Shown: piece by piece, positions 30,412-40,879 of the stretch
Numbering within the stretch: position 1 is the stretch's first letter
Layout of the letters: each line of letters begins with the position of its first letter
NCBI GenBank assembly: GCA_030770535.1
Contig: JASVEC010000030.1
Coordinates: forward strand, 496,001-560,000
From: Batkoa obscura
Lineage: Eukaryota > Entomophthoromycota > Entomophthoromycetes > Entomophthorales > Batkoaceae
DNA: 64,000 bases
Direction: 5' to 3'
Made by a program: the position numbers and the translations under genes
The notes under the pieces: model-generated
The model's input: only the letters and a program-made list of their open reading frames with translations
Told to the model about the DNA's origin: nothing
The model's database searches: none

Positions 30412-31581
30412 ATGGAAACCAAAAGAATAAAAACTGTTGAGTATTTATCAAAAGATGATACGTGCACTTCTCCAGCTTATTCAACATGTCTCAAAGATGT
30501 TAAGCAAGTTTTGGATGAATTTTCAATAAACTCGATAAGCTCCTCTTCAAATAGTTATCCTTTGGATTCTGATATAGCATATCAATTACAACAATTAATA
30601 AGCTTATCGAAGACAGTATGCAATATAGATTCCTCAAAAAAGCACACAATATCTATCCCAAAAAAAGAAACCAAAAACGATATATACAATACTTCCTTAG
30701 GATCCTCTTCAACAATGACATATCTAACTCAATCACCTTCAACTTATAGTAATACCAATAGTAATACCAATAGTACTAAAGTATCTCCGGTATTTTCTAC
30801 CTTTTTAGTACGCCCATCGCTTTATATCAATAGCTCAATGAGTAAAGACACACTGGTTAGTAGAGATAGTTCAAGTATTAAATCACCAACTGATAACTCG
30901 CCTATTCTGTCTTTTACCCCTACTTATCCTTCTCCTGGATTTAATGAGAGTAAATTGTCAAAAATGTATGATTTTCCACCAAGGAAAATATCATTACCTA
31001 CATCATCAAAAGAAATGTCCAGGTTTACTTTTAAACAAGAATTTAATTTATTTAATAGAAAACCTTCAATATCAGGTGTATCACCTTCTATTAATCTTAG
31101 GAATACCCAAGAAAATGCAGAGCTATTTGGCTGGATGCACATATACAAAACTTCATCGTTTATGTCTATAAAGCAATGGAAGAAAAGGTATATAGTATTT
31201 AAAGAGATCATGTTATACAGGTTTGAATCTGCTTCGCCTGATGCCATTTGTACTGAAATCTTGCAATTAAATTCACAATCTATCGTTTGTGTTACTAGCG
31301 ATTTCCCAGATCAAAAGTTTGTTTTAGTGATAGATAATCCAGGAAGAGACAAATTTTATATTAAAGCAGAAACTAGCTTACAATTAACTTCTTGGTTAAA
31401 CACTTTAAAGGCAGCAGTGGTTAAATCAAGTTATTTGATGCGTGGTTTGCCACCTCTGCCTTCCAATCAACCTATTCCTTGTCCCTTTTCTTCAAGCCAA
31501 AAAAGAGGAATTAAAGCTTTCTCCAAAATGTATTCCAAACATCAGCCAATTAATACTCAAAATTTTCCTTTAAACTGCTAA
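30412..31581 (+). CDS. PH-domain protein
   Basis: This intronless frame encodes 389 aa. Residues 1-235 are Ser/Thr/Asn/Pro-rich and probably disordered, with many SP and TP sites suited to proline-directed kinases. A pleckstrin homology domain spans about 238-336. It starts FGWMHIYKTS, continues KQWKKRYIVFKEIMLYRF, and ends with the invariant Trp328 in the last helix (LTSWLNTLKAA). PH domains bind phosphoinositides or protein partners and bring the protein to membranes. The KKRY stretch supplies basic residues for lipid headgroups. No catalytic domain accompanies it, so it is likely an adaptor or cortical factor. The orthologue is not recognised. Confidence 0.82.
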   Translation: METKRIKTVEYLSKDDTCTSPAYSTCLKDVKQVLDEFSINSISSSSNSYPLDSDIAYQLQQLISLSKTVCNIDSSKKHTISIPKKETKNDIYNTSLGSSSTMTYLTQSPSTYSNTNSNTNSTKVSPVFSTFLVRPSLYINSSMSKDTLVSRDSSSIKSPTDNSPILSFTPTYPSPGFNESKLSKMYDFPPRKISLPTSSKEMSRFTFKQEFNLFNRKPSISGVSPSINLRNTQENAELFGWMHIYKTSSFMSIKQWKKRYIVFKEIMLYRFESASPDAICTEILQLNSQSIVCVTSDFPDQKFVLVIDNPGRDKFYIKAETSLQLTSWLNTLKAAVVKSSYLMRGLPPLPSNQPIPCPFSSSQKRGIKAFSKMYSKHQPINTQNFPLNC

Positions 31582-32353
31582 CCTATCTTAGATACGTCAT
31601 AACTAACGCTATCAAATTCTAATCACTTTATTTAATCCATCTTTCACTTTTTTGCTCAATTAAGATAATCGAGTTATCATTGTTCTATATTTTTATATAC
31701 ATTCGCTCATTTTGATAGTTAATAAAATTGTTTTTATATTTCATTCTAGTATTTAGTTGTAATATTTATTGTAAATCTCAAACGTATATAGTTTTAACTG
31801 TTATATTATTCATTTGAATTTAATGCTGACAATTAAGGGCATTTCGATAAAATTTCGGGTCAAGCAAATTAAATATTTATAAAATATAGGCTAAAATATT
31901 AATCATTAGAAGATAATATTACGATAGATTAAATAATTTTAATAAGTTGATAGTAACTATGTATCCTTTTTTAAGTTTAAACGTTCGGTATTAATTTGTT
32001 TTACATTAGAAATCTAAATTCTCTATAACCGAGCTCTATGAGCACCAGGTATAGTTTAGTAAGTCAATACTTACCTTTAATTACTGTCAATGATAAAAAA
32101 ATAAATTCAGCGATTCCTATATTTCTTGAAGTAACCCATAAACAAATCAGAAGCTTACTGACAAATATTTACTTGATCCTGAGTTTTCAGCTATAATACT
32201 AATAAGTGTAATTAGTTATAACCAGCTTGCTACTGAGTAGATTAAAGTAAAATATGAGTTAAAGACAGGTATCAAGGTGGTACGAATGAGAGAAAGGAAA
32301 TACCGAATCGAAAGACGTAGACAACGCTTAGTTATTTTTAAGTTTATAAGAGA

Positions 32354-32458
32354 TATGAGGATGTGTTTTTTTGTTTAAGAATTTTACTGACAATCTTTTC
32401 ACCCAAATAGCGCTTAAAAAATGGAAAAGTAATGAAATCGAAAAAAAACATCCCCATA
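32354..32458 (+). mobile_element. MITE copy 11
   Basis: Full-length, TA on both sides, left end TGAGGATGT and right end ACATCCCCA. The first core CpG is changed to CA; AGCGCT is intact. Confidence 0.88.
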
Positions 32459-32604
32459 TTACCACCTATTTAATTGACGATTTTTATTATTATATTTCGT
32501 AATGTTGTGGTTTTTGCGCAAATAAGCCTGCTACTAGCTTTTGGGCCTAATATGTACCTTTGGAAAATAAGGCATTCTATGTAAATTCAAGATTCCAGAA
32601 TTTA

Positions 32605-32704
32605 TATGAGGTGTTTTTTTATTTCATCACTTTCTCCATCTCCTAAGCGCTATTAGAGTGGAAAAACTGTTAAAAAAGTTTCAAACAAAAAGATACATCC
32701 CATA
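32605..32704 (-). mobile_element. MITE copy 12
   Basis: Full-length, TA flanks, ends TGAGGTGT and ACATCCCA. The GAGCGG site is changed to GAGTGG. Confidence 0.85.
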
Positions 32705-32939
32705 TACTTAGCCGGAAATATTGATATAACTGAAAAATGTAAGTTAGAGTTCCAGAAACCTATTTTAATCTTTGAGTTTATTCTACTAAATATCATTTAA
32801 TATTTGTGAATATTTTAACCATTTTAAAAGGGTATATATCAACATTATTAAAAAATACTAACAGTTTAAAGCTAATAAGTATTAAAAAAGGTAAGTTCAG
32901 TCACACAACTACTAAGTATATTTAAATGATGATAAAGCA

Positions 32940-33044
32940 TATGGAGGTGCTTTTTTTGGCTTCATTACTTTCTCCATTTCTCAAGCACTATTTGAGTGGA
33001 AGGATCATTAATAAAATTCTTAAACAAAGAAATACATCCACATA
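32940..33044 (-). mobile_element. MITE copy 13
   Basis: Full-length, TA flanks, ends TGGAGGTG and ACATCCACA. Both core CpG sites have decayed to CA or TG. Confidence 0.85.
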
Positions 33045-33636
33045 TATATAAACAATATTTTTATAAATAGTTTTATCTGTTTTTAATCGCGCCACCTGGT
33101 TCGTTTAAGCTCCTCTCTTTAATCACAGCGACCATTGTCTTAGATGCGTACCATCAAAAGCATATTTAACTTTACAATATTGATTTTGTAATAACGGAAA
33201 TATGCAATAAAAAATCAATATTATAATAAATAAATATATTGCCTATAGCTTTGTGCTATTAAAATTTACAATCCCAGAAAACTCTTTATGTAGTAATTTT
33301 ATATTAAATGTTAGAACTTAAAACAACTTACATAGAATATTATATATTAAAGTTATTCTTTTTCTTATGGCCAACCAACCATATTTGTTTTGAACTAAAA
33401 AATTTATTACTAAATAAAGCAAGTTAATATTTTTATAATAACTATTGATTTTTACTATACTCCAATCAAAGGATAGAATGAAATCAATAATGAATCTCAA
33501 TTGGCACAAACATTTGATAAGTCCATTTATTTTGAAATACCAAAAAGTGATAAATTACTAATCAATTAGAGGAATAAAAATCGATAAATAATGTTATAGT
33601 TCAAAGAATAAGGTGACATATTGCTAATCTAGATAA

Positions 33637-33644
33637 TATAAATA
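33637..33644 (+). promoter_or_regulatory. TATA box of second GH17 gene
   Basis: TATAAATA lies 42-49 nt before the ATG at 33686. Confidence 0.6.
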
Positions 33645-33685
33645 GAACTGGATAGGAATTGGGAATTAGAAATTATAATTTTAAA

Positions 33686-34621
33686 ATGGTTAAGCTTAAT
33701 ACTTTAGCTTTGATGTTAGTAGGATGGTTGTCTGGCACAGCCTTAGCAAAGAATCTTCCCCCAAGAGTAGCTAGAAGGGACGTAGGCCAAGGAATAAGTG
33801 GGTTCACTTATTCTCCCTACTTAGAATCGGGGTGTAAAAGTAGTGCTCAGGTAGCTAATGAGTTAAAAAGAGTCTCAGAATTAACGAGTAACATTCGTTT
33901 ATACTCAACCGATTGTGACCAATTAAGCAATGCAATCAACGCGATTACTAGTCAGGGTTTAAACCTTAAGATACTAGCTGGTGTTTGGACTCGTGATGGT
34001 GAAGGAAAACGAAATGATGATATTGCCAAAATCAGTGGATATGCTTCTAAAAATGAATATAAGAGCTTGTTTACTGGCATTTCAGTAGGTAATGAAGAGC
34101 TTATGAATGGAGGCAATATTGGATCTGTTATTTCAAATATTGAAGCTGCTAAAGCGCAGCTTAGTGGGTTAGGTATCCCAATCGGTTATGCTGAAACTGC
34201 TGCAAATCTCAAATCACATCCTGAATTAAATGATGTATGTGATAAAATTTATGCTAATATCTATTCTTTCTTTTCACCAAGAGGGGATGGCGATATGGGT
34301 AATGCAGCCGAATCCATCATTATTCAATATAATGATTTATCTAAACAATTTCCCGATAAAGTTGTTATCTCGGAAGTAGGATGGTCAACCCGCGGACAAG
34401 GAAATTACCTTGCTGATCCATCTGAAGAAAATCAAGCCAACTTTTTACAAAGTTTGATATGTAAAGCTTCTAAAAGTAATATCCCTTATTATATTTTAGA
34501 GCCATACGATTCTAAATGGAAGTCTCGTGGTGATGATGATTCTGTCGAAATACATTTTGGTGTTATGAACGACAATGGAAGTTTCAAATTTGCTGGCTTT
34601 AACCCTAATCCACAATGTTAA
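33686..34621 (+). CDS. Secreted GH17 beta-1,3-glucanase (second copy)
   Basis: This intronless frame encodes 311 aa from the first real ATG; a longer frame upstream would need a TTG start. Residues 1-21 form a signal peptide ending TALA. A short basic pro-region follows with ARR-D at about 29-32, which fits cleavage by a Kex2-type protease. The GH17 barrel then has acid/base Glu137 in SVGNEELMNGG and nucleophile Glu230 in VVISEVGWSTRG. It ends a few residues after the barrel, with no anchor. It shares long blocks with the first copy (FTYSPYL, IRLYSTDCDQL, NIPYYILEPYDSKWKSRGD), so the two are paralogues. The pro-region is the main difference. The likely role is wall glucan remodelling or external glucan digestion. 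Confidence 0.94.
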   Translation: MVKLNTLALMLVGWLSGTALAKNLPPRVARRDVGQGISGFTYSPYLESGCKSSAQVANELKRVSELTSNIRLYSTDCDQLSNAINAITSQGLNLKILAGVWTRDGEGKRNDDIAKISGYASKNEYKSLFTGISVGNEELMNGGNIGSVISNIEAAKAQLSGLGIPIGYAETAANLKSHPELNDVCDKIYANIYSFFSPRGDGDMGNAAESIIIQYNDLSKQFPDKVVISEVGWSTRGQGNYLADPSEENQANFLQSLICKASKSNIPYYILEPYDSKWKSRGDDDSVEIHFGVMNDNGSFKFAGFNPNPQC

Positions 34622-35458
34622 TTTAATTAAAGATCAACTTTGAGATTCATGTATTATTTGATATCAAATTTAAATAAAGCTTTATACCTAATAATAGTTA
34701 TTGTGTAATTCAACTATTATGTTTTAGTCAAAGTTTACAACAATAAAAAACTTATGGGTTAAAACCTATTAAGTATTAATAAAAAGAGGGAATTGAAGTC
34801 GCAGTATTGCTTTTACCAACCTTATTGTTAATATATGCATAATATGATCAAGAGTACTCTAGGATAATTAGTATTTATAATCCACTGTAGTAGAATTTAC
34901 ACGTTTATCTTCTCCTTTTTTTAAGTTCTTGATAAACTTTATAATAAATTATTTTTTAAATTGTTATTAGTGATATAAAGTTTTATTGAAAATATAAAGT
35001 TCTCAAGGCCTACAATTTTAAACACAAGTATGCAATACGATTATATAAATTCTAGCTTTTACATCAAACTCTAACTTGTTCTTTGAAGAAGGAAAGTAGA
35101 GACTTCACTACTATTTTATTGTAGTTAAGGAAGGTTATATTATTTATCTCATTTACGATTTTTTTTTCAATCGTGGTGTCATAAATACTAACCTTTCGAG
35201 TAAAACAGACTTCTCCTTAGTTATAGGAAAGTCAATAAAAAATAGCAACTCATATTTTAAATGTTTAATTTATCAAATATAGTTCTTGATCATTAGCACT
35301 AAAAGATACTTTCCTTTTAAAAGAGATTCAAAATACAAATATTGGACAAAGAAGGAGTTATTCTACATTACTTAGAGCTTTTTTTCTTAAAATCTAATGT
35401 ATGGAGCGTAAATATTCCACTGCTGATTCCTCAGGGCATTTCTTACCTAACATGATTT
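34622..35458. other. Spacer between convergent genes
   Basis: About 840 bp between the second GH17 gene (+) and the HVCN1-like gene (-). No gene or repeat-family copy is seen. Confidence 0.5.
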
Positions 35459-36396
35459 TTATTTATTCTTTTTTTTTGAGCTTGTATAATCCCAAGATCG
35501 GCATCGATTTCTAAACCTTTCCCTTCTATTAAGTTCTAGAGATTTTCTTTTAGAATTAGGTATATCGTGCATTATAGGGAGTTTGACTCTAATTGATATA
35601 TACGGAGCTACCATTGAACTCCAAGACTTCCGATGACAGGTTAGAACCTCTTCCTGGACTTGTTTGATTTCACTGGTAGCCCTTTCAATATTTGCTAAAT
35701 ACTCTTCAAGCTGCGCCTCTAACTCTTGACTGTCTTGTTTTTTTTTCTCTAAATCCGTCATTAGCTTATCATGATAAGATTTTACTTCCTCCAAAATCTC
35801 ATTTTCCTAAAGCTAAATTAGCGGATATGTTAATTATTTAATTAGTATCTTACGTTTTGCTGCAATTTTTCTATGGTTAGCTTATTCCCAATAATTTGTA
35901 AAAATAATCGAAAGGAAACTATCATCAGGTCAATAAATGAGATTAAAGTATAAGGATTTTTAATCTCATTAATTCCAATGATTATGATGGATAATAATAG
36001 AACACAATCTATTCCAGACAAAACCTTGTTATAAAGTTTTATCTTAGTAATCGATAATGCTCTTAAAATAGTCTCGATTATAAAAGTAACTAAAAATGGT
36101 GCCTTTAATATCGCACAAACTATTTGTATATATCTTTTGTTTTCTTTCAAATTTCTTCCATCAGCAGATAAAATCGAATCTAAATTTTTAGTTTGATAAA
36201 TAAACTATACAATGTATCTACCTAAAGTAATTCCAATAAACAAAGTAGTTAAATAAATAACTGTGATAAATGAAGATTTGTAATAAAAGTTATAAGTGTC
36301 AATAACTTTAAGCGCTCTAAATTGCAGCTTTTCATACATTGTTAATTGTTCATAATCTTCTGGGTTAATCTCATTATAGAATCCATTGTAAACCAT
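35459..36396 (-). CDS. HVCN1-like voltage-sensor-domain protein with atypical S4
   Basis: Three exons (36396-36222, 36179-35854, 35806-35459) give 282 aa. Four membrane helices are followed by a long coiled coil, the layout of voltage-gated proton channels. The S2-S3 part follows human Hv1 closely: S2 has Phe-x3-Phe-x2-Glu (FLVTFIIETILRAL), and S3 has the Asp of SGIDCVLLLS. S1 keeps an acid near its end (Asp59). The residue aligned with the selectivity Asp of S1 is Leu, and the three S4 gating arginines align with Ser, Leu and Gln, leaving a single displaced Arg. The coiled coil (about 170-220) suits dimerisation. The C-terminus is KKNK, which matches the KKxx ER-retrieval pattern. I infer a membrane VSD protein that may not gate or conduct as Hv1 does. 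Confidence 0.6.
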
Positions 36397-37885
36397 TTTT
36401 TATATAAGTATAAAAGATAATAAGTAATATACTTAGTTTAAATAGTCCATTTTTAAATTAGTTGTTGATCTTTTATAACCTTAAAATTGTCCTTGATTTA
36501 ATTTATGGTCAAACGGGTTTTATTGGATATTGCCATCAAGTATTGTTAAAAAAAAATTTTAAGGAGTTTTTTCCCTTAAATATATATAAAGTTTACTGTT
36601 AATTGTTTTATAAACTTTATTTTGTTTGATCATCAATAATATTTAAAATTAAGAGTTTTAATTGTCATTAAACTCTTTAATGGGTTAAAATTGCCTTAGC
36701 TGTATAGGCTACTTTAAGGATTTATAATTAAAGATTGAAAGTTGTTGAAATTTGCCTCCAAATAATGCTCTTTGCTCATAAGTTTATGCAAAAATACTAG
36801 ATAAAATTTGTCATTTAAACAGCATCACTTTACACCACCCTTTGTTGTAAGGAAATACTAAGCAATATTGAATGTTTAACTGATATGAATTAAGGGTTTG
36901 TACAAATAAAATTATAAATGAAGTTGAAATATAACACTTAAAGCCTTATAAATCCAAATAACTAACAAAATAACATTATTTTATAATGTAAATAGACCAC
37001 TTTTTTCAATTATATAATTATACAGTAAAAAAAGAAAATTTCTAACACCAAAGTAGAATTTAGAAAAAATAAAAAATTGTTTGTAATTAAATTTGGTAAT
37101 AAAAGATAAAGATTCAATCTTTAATTAGACTCAAAAAACATTCAGTAATTATTCGATATTAAATTATTAAAGAATACATATATGTATATTGGTAAGTTAA
37201 AAGCTTGATTAAAATTAAGAATAAAATTTTCCGATTTTACTTTTAGTCTATTTTCTGTAGTGCGAAATTTCGAATATCAAATAGATATTGGGCAAAAAAT
37301 ACTCCTATATAATTAATGGGGGTGTTTTTTTGGCTTTATTACTTTTCCATCTTTTAAACACTATTTGAGTGGAAAAATTATTAGCAAAACTCTTAAACAC
37401 AAAAATACATCCTCAATATTAAAATTGAGCAAAAAAGCAACTATTTTTGTAGTACTAAGTGCTTGATTCGCAATTTTTACTAAAACTCAAAATGGACAAA
37501 ATTTGAATCGAGTTTTTAAACTAATCCATATATAAAAAACATCTCAATAAAGAGCCCAAGGGTTGGTCAGGTTTAATCATGATTGAATCGAGTATAATAA
37601 ATTAATTACAAAGAAAAGTTTAATATAAGTTAAACCGGTATAATAATAAAATTGGATCAATATTATAATAGTAATTACCCCTGAAAGAGAGAATATTTAA
37701 GCCAGAGGTAAAGCTAGTTAAGTAAATTTAAAAATAAATATTTCTTTATAATCAAAATAAGCTGATTTCCTTTGTATTGAAATATATGATTTCAATTATA
37801 AAGAAAATAGTATATAAATCAATCGAAATCTGATTAAAGTTCTAAGATATCTGAAATAGTTAGAATAATACTTAATAGTTAGATC
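36397..37885. other. Intergenic between divergent genes, one MITE
   Basis: Promoters of the HVCN1-like (-) and HMG (+) genes should lie here, together with MITE copy 14. TATATAAAT at 37811-37819 is about 70 nt before the HMG ATG. Confidence 0.5.
37315..37417 (-). mobile_element. MITE copy 14
   Basis: Full-length. The flanks are AA on the left and AT on the right rather than TA. Ends are TGGGGGTGT and ACATCCTCA. Both core CpG sites have decayed. Confidence 0.85.
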
Positions 37886-38572
37886 ATGATGAATAGTGAA
37901 AAGAAAAAGCATATACCTAGACCAAAAAATTGCTTTATGACTTATCGCCAAGCTAAAATGGAAGACATATTAAAAGCACATGGTAAAATAAATAATAAAG
38001 ATATCTCAAAGCTGGCCGGAGAGATGTGGAATCAAGAACCAGAGATTATCAAAGAACATTTTAGAAAATTAGCAGAGTTAGGCAAAATAGAACATGCTAA
38101 AAAATACCCAAACTACAAATATTGTCCACGTAAAAATCAATCAAACACTAAAAAGAAATATAATCAGAATAAAGAAAATCAATTAATTCAAACCATCGAT
38201 TACCATCATCCGGAATGTTTAGTAAATAACATGGAATACGAGCATAAACTGTATAAACTCTTACATACTCAAGAATTATTTACCAATTCATATGTACCTA
38301 TGCAACCTTATGCTCCTTATAACGAAACTTTTATGGACAACGGCTGTATGGTGAACTATGTTTCAGAAGATGTATTCAACCAATATATTAATGTAGAATT
38401 ATTAGACAACAATTTAGAAGTTAGAAGCGAAACTTCAAGTGATAGCTACCTTTACCCTTATCCCTATTTATCGACCTCAAACTCTGTACCTCTCTCAAAC
38501 CAAGATGAAATAGTCCAATATTATTCACCCAATTTATTGAATCATAATAGTTACATGTTAAATTACTACTAA
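37886..38572 (+). CDS. MATA-type HMG-box protein
   Basis: This intronless frame encodes 228 aa, with a second ATG immediately after the first. An HMG box of the mating-type kind fills about residues 6-80: it opens IPRPKNCFMTYRQAK, continues ISKLAGEMWNQEPE, and ends YPNYKYCPRK. Such proteins bend DNA in the minor groove. In fungi they include mating-type regulators (MATa HMG, SexM/SexP) and other developmental factors. The C-terminal two thirds are Tyr/Asn/Ser-rich without a domain, ending in several Tyr-rich patches. The usual zygomycete sex-locus neighbours (triose phosphate transporter, RNA helicase) are not next to it, so a mating-type role cannot be claimed. A Lys/Arg-rich stretch after the box could serve as a nuclear signal. 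Confidence 0.85.
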   Translation: MMNSEKKKHIPRPKNCFMTYRQAKMEDILKAHGKINNKDISKLAGEMWNQEPEIIKEHFRKLAELGKIEHAKKYPNYKYCPRKNQSNTKKKYNQNKENQLIQTIDYHHPECLVNNMEYEHKLYKLLHTQELFTNSYVPMQPYAPYNETFMDNGCMVNYVSEDVFNQYINVELLDNNLEVRSETSSDSYLYPYPYLSTSNSVPLSNQDEIVQYYSPNLLNHNSYMLNYY

Positions 38573-39711
38573 AACTTATTAAATAAAGATTCATATTTGA
38601 TACACAGCTTATTGATATTTAATGTTAAACTTTTCATTTTTTAGAATGTAACTAAAAATAGCAAATATTTATACATCATCCTTTGTTAAGGCTAGTCTTT
38701 AAATAGTTTGAAAATATTAGTTAATTTATCATTAAAAATATATTTATAGATAACACAATTAGTTATAAATAGATGCAAGTGATCCTAAAAGATATCAGAG
38801 TTACTCTTAGCTTATTTTTTGACTTTATAATAACTTAAATCGATTATTACAAAATAATATTTTTATAATTATGTAATACTAATATTTTTTAATTGAATAA
38901 AATTCGAGTTCCATTTTAAACTTTAAAACGGGCGGTTGTATAGTTTACAGCTCACAGTTCTTAAGTTAAGCTGAAAACTTCAATTTTTTATAGAAGCGTA
39001 GGCCAAAAGCAGGCCAAGATACGAGGAGCCCTAAAATTTCGATCATCACTAAGAAGCAATGCAGACTATCAGGTCTTCCCTTATACCCTGTTGCAAAATT
39101 CAGCTCTAAAAAAGGTAATGGTTTTGGCTAAAACAATAACTTCAATTCTTGAGCTTTTTAAGGGGTTAATTCTTATAAGTTAATTTTTATAACATGAATT
39201 AATCTTTGGTAATTTTTTCAATTGAGATCTACTTTTTTCTAAAAAACAGTGGTGGCATTATAAAATAGCTTTACTATTGAACCTGTTATCATCAATAAAA
39301 AGTTTTGTAAAATTATTCACTTTTTGTGGGATATAAAGAAAAGCCTAATATCAAAATTTCAAACTTAGCCTTTCTTTTTTCACTAATTTTAAAGTTAACT
39401 TGCTCAACTTTTGTAGACCACATTATATAGTTGAAATTAAAATGTGCAGTTTTTATCAAATTAAATTTAGCAACTGTAAATCCCATTTTGTTTACCCACT
39501 TAATAATTTGAGAGCTAACTTGCTTTGATCATTTCCTACTCTATGCCTTAAATGGTTAAATATTCCGTATAAAGGCTCCTCCAGTTTTTAGTAACGACAT
39601 TAAGGCACCTAAAAAACTGAAGGGTTTTTCTAAATGGCCATTCTCTTTATTTCTATTAAATGAATGCGCTTGTCATGAGAGATTCAATTTTTTCTTTAAA
39701 AATATTGAATA

Positions 39712-39815
39712 TATGGGGATGTATTTTTGTGTTTAAGAGTTTTACTAACAATTTTCCACTCAAATAGCGCTTAAAAGATGGAAAAAGTAATGAAGCCAAA
39801 AAAAACATTTCCATA
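39712..39815 (+). mobile_element. MITE copy 15
   Basis: Full-length, TA flanks, left end TGGGGATGT and right end ACATTTCCA. AGCGCT is intact; the first CpG has become CA. Confidence 0.88.
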
Positions 39816-40044
39816 TTGAAAAATTTATATATAATATTGAATTAGGAATAGCTTTATCTATTTATAAAGATATCAATATGCTTAAATAGTTAATAATGGG
39901 TCTCAATTCCTATGGCTATTGGAGATACTCCTCTCCCATACAAACTCTATAACCTTGAGTCATAAAGCCTTATCTTTTCTAAGGTTTTTTTAGGTAAATC
40001 AAGTTTCCCTATGGATGCATAACCAAAAAAAGCGACAAAACATC

Positions 40045-40150
40045 AAATGGGGATGTTTTTTTAGCTTCACTACTTTTTTTTACCTTTTAAGCGCTATTTG
40101 AGCGGAAGATTTGTTAGTAAAATTCTTAAACACAAAAATACAACCACAAA
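40045..40150 (-). mobile_element. MITE copy 16
   Basis: Full-length with AA on both sides instead of TA. Ends are TGGGGATGT and ACAACCACA. Both core CpG sites are intact. Confidence 0.85.
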
Positions 40151-40260
40151 TGGTATTCAATATATAATAAAATAACATGTTTTATATAGATAACTCAATT
40201 AGTTAAAATGTTACTTTAACGAGAAACGTATACTTCAAATTACACAATAGATCTCTATCA

Positions 40261-40332
40261 TAGTTCGTGACGTATTCTTTATAAAAAATCTTATAATATT
40301 ATAAATCATCATAAAGGATACATCACGAACTA
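40261..40332. mobile_element. Second MITE-like inverted repeat, TA flanked
   Basis: Two 22-bp arms match at 20 of 22 positions as inverted repeats: TA-GTTCGTGACGTATTC on the left, mirrored by GGATACATCACGAAC-TA on the right. They enclose about 28 bp of AT-rich DNA. The ends are unrelated to TGGGGATGT. I noticed only one copy in the window. Confidence 0.6.
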
Positions 40333-40494
40333 CAACAATTGCTAAAGAATATTAGGTAAAAAAATTTCCTTAAAAAGCGTAAGCACTACGTGTCTGACAT
40401 GGTAAAAAAATAAAGGGGCCAATAATCTATAAAGCTGTAAGTAAGAGAATCATGCCAAAAGACACATTTTTTAGAGTTGAGCACTATAAATTAT

Positions 40495-40594
40495 TATGAA
40501 TGTTCTTTTGGCTTCATCACTTTTTCCATCTTTTAAGCACTGTTTGAGCGGAAAAATTGCTAGTAAAGTTCTTAAACAAAAATACATCTCCATA
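40495..40594 (-). mobile_element. MITE copy 17
   Basis: Full-length, TA flanks, left end TGAATGTTC and right end ACATCTCCA. AGCGCT has become AGCACT. Confidence 0.82.
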
Positions 40595-40879
40595 TAATAA
40601 CTAAGGTTATATTATGATTCCAGAAAGGCTGCTTGAACTATCACTACCTGTAGGCTTTTGATGGGGTATTGCCCATCACAAATCTTGACTGTATATCATT
40701 ACTTTTATTGCTTTACATAATACCAACATCAATAAAACTAAACATTGTTATCTGTGTAAATAAAATTCAACAACTTTAGTTTAAATTTAAATATAAATAT
40801 TTAAACAATTAATATGCTCAAGAAACAATAAAATAAAAAATAAAAAATAAAACAAGGGTTATATCTACATATTTATACA

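Larger units (their letters stand above)
31582..33685. other. Intergenic with three MITE copies
   Basis: MITE copies at 32.35, 32.6 and 32.9 kb, then the promoter of the second GH17 gene. The frame at 33318-33509 (-) is not supported. Confidence 0.5.
38573..40879. other. Intergenic with MITE copies and an inverted-repeat element
   Basis: No gene is seen. Three copies of the main family (39.7, 40.0 and 40.5 kb) and a different 72-bp inverted repeat (40261-40332) lie here. Confidence 0.5.

Noticed and set aside
33659-33685. Longer N-terminus for the second GH17 protein
   Set aside because: It requires a TTG start and would place charged residues before the signal peptide.
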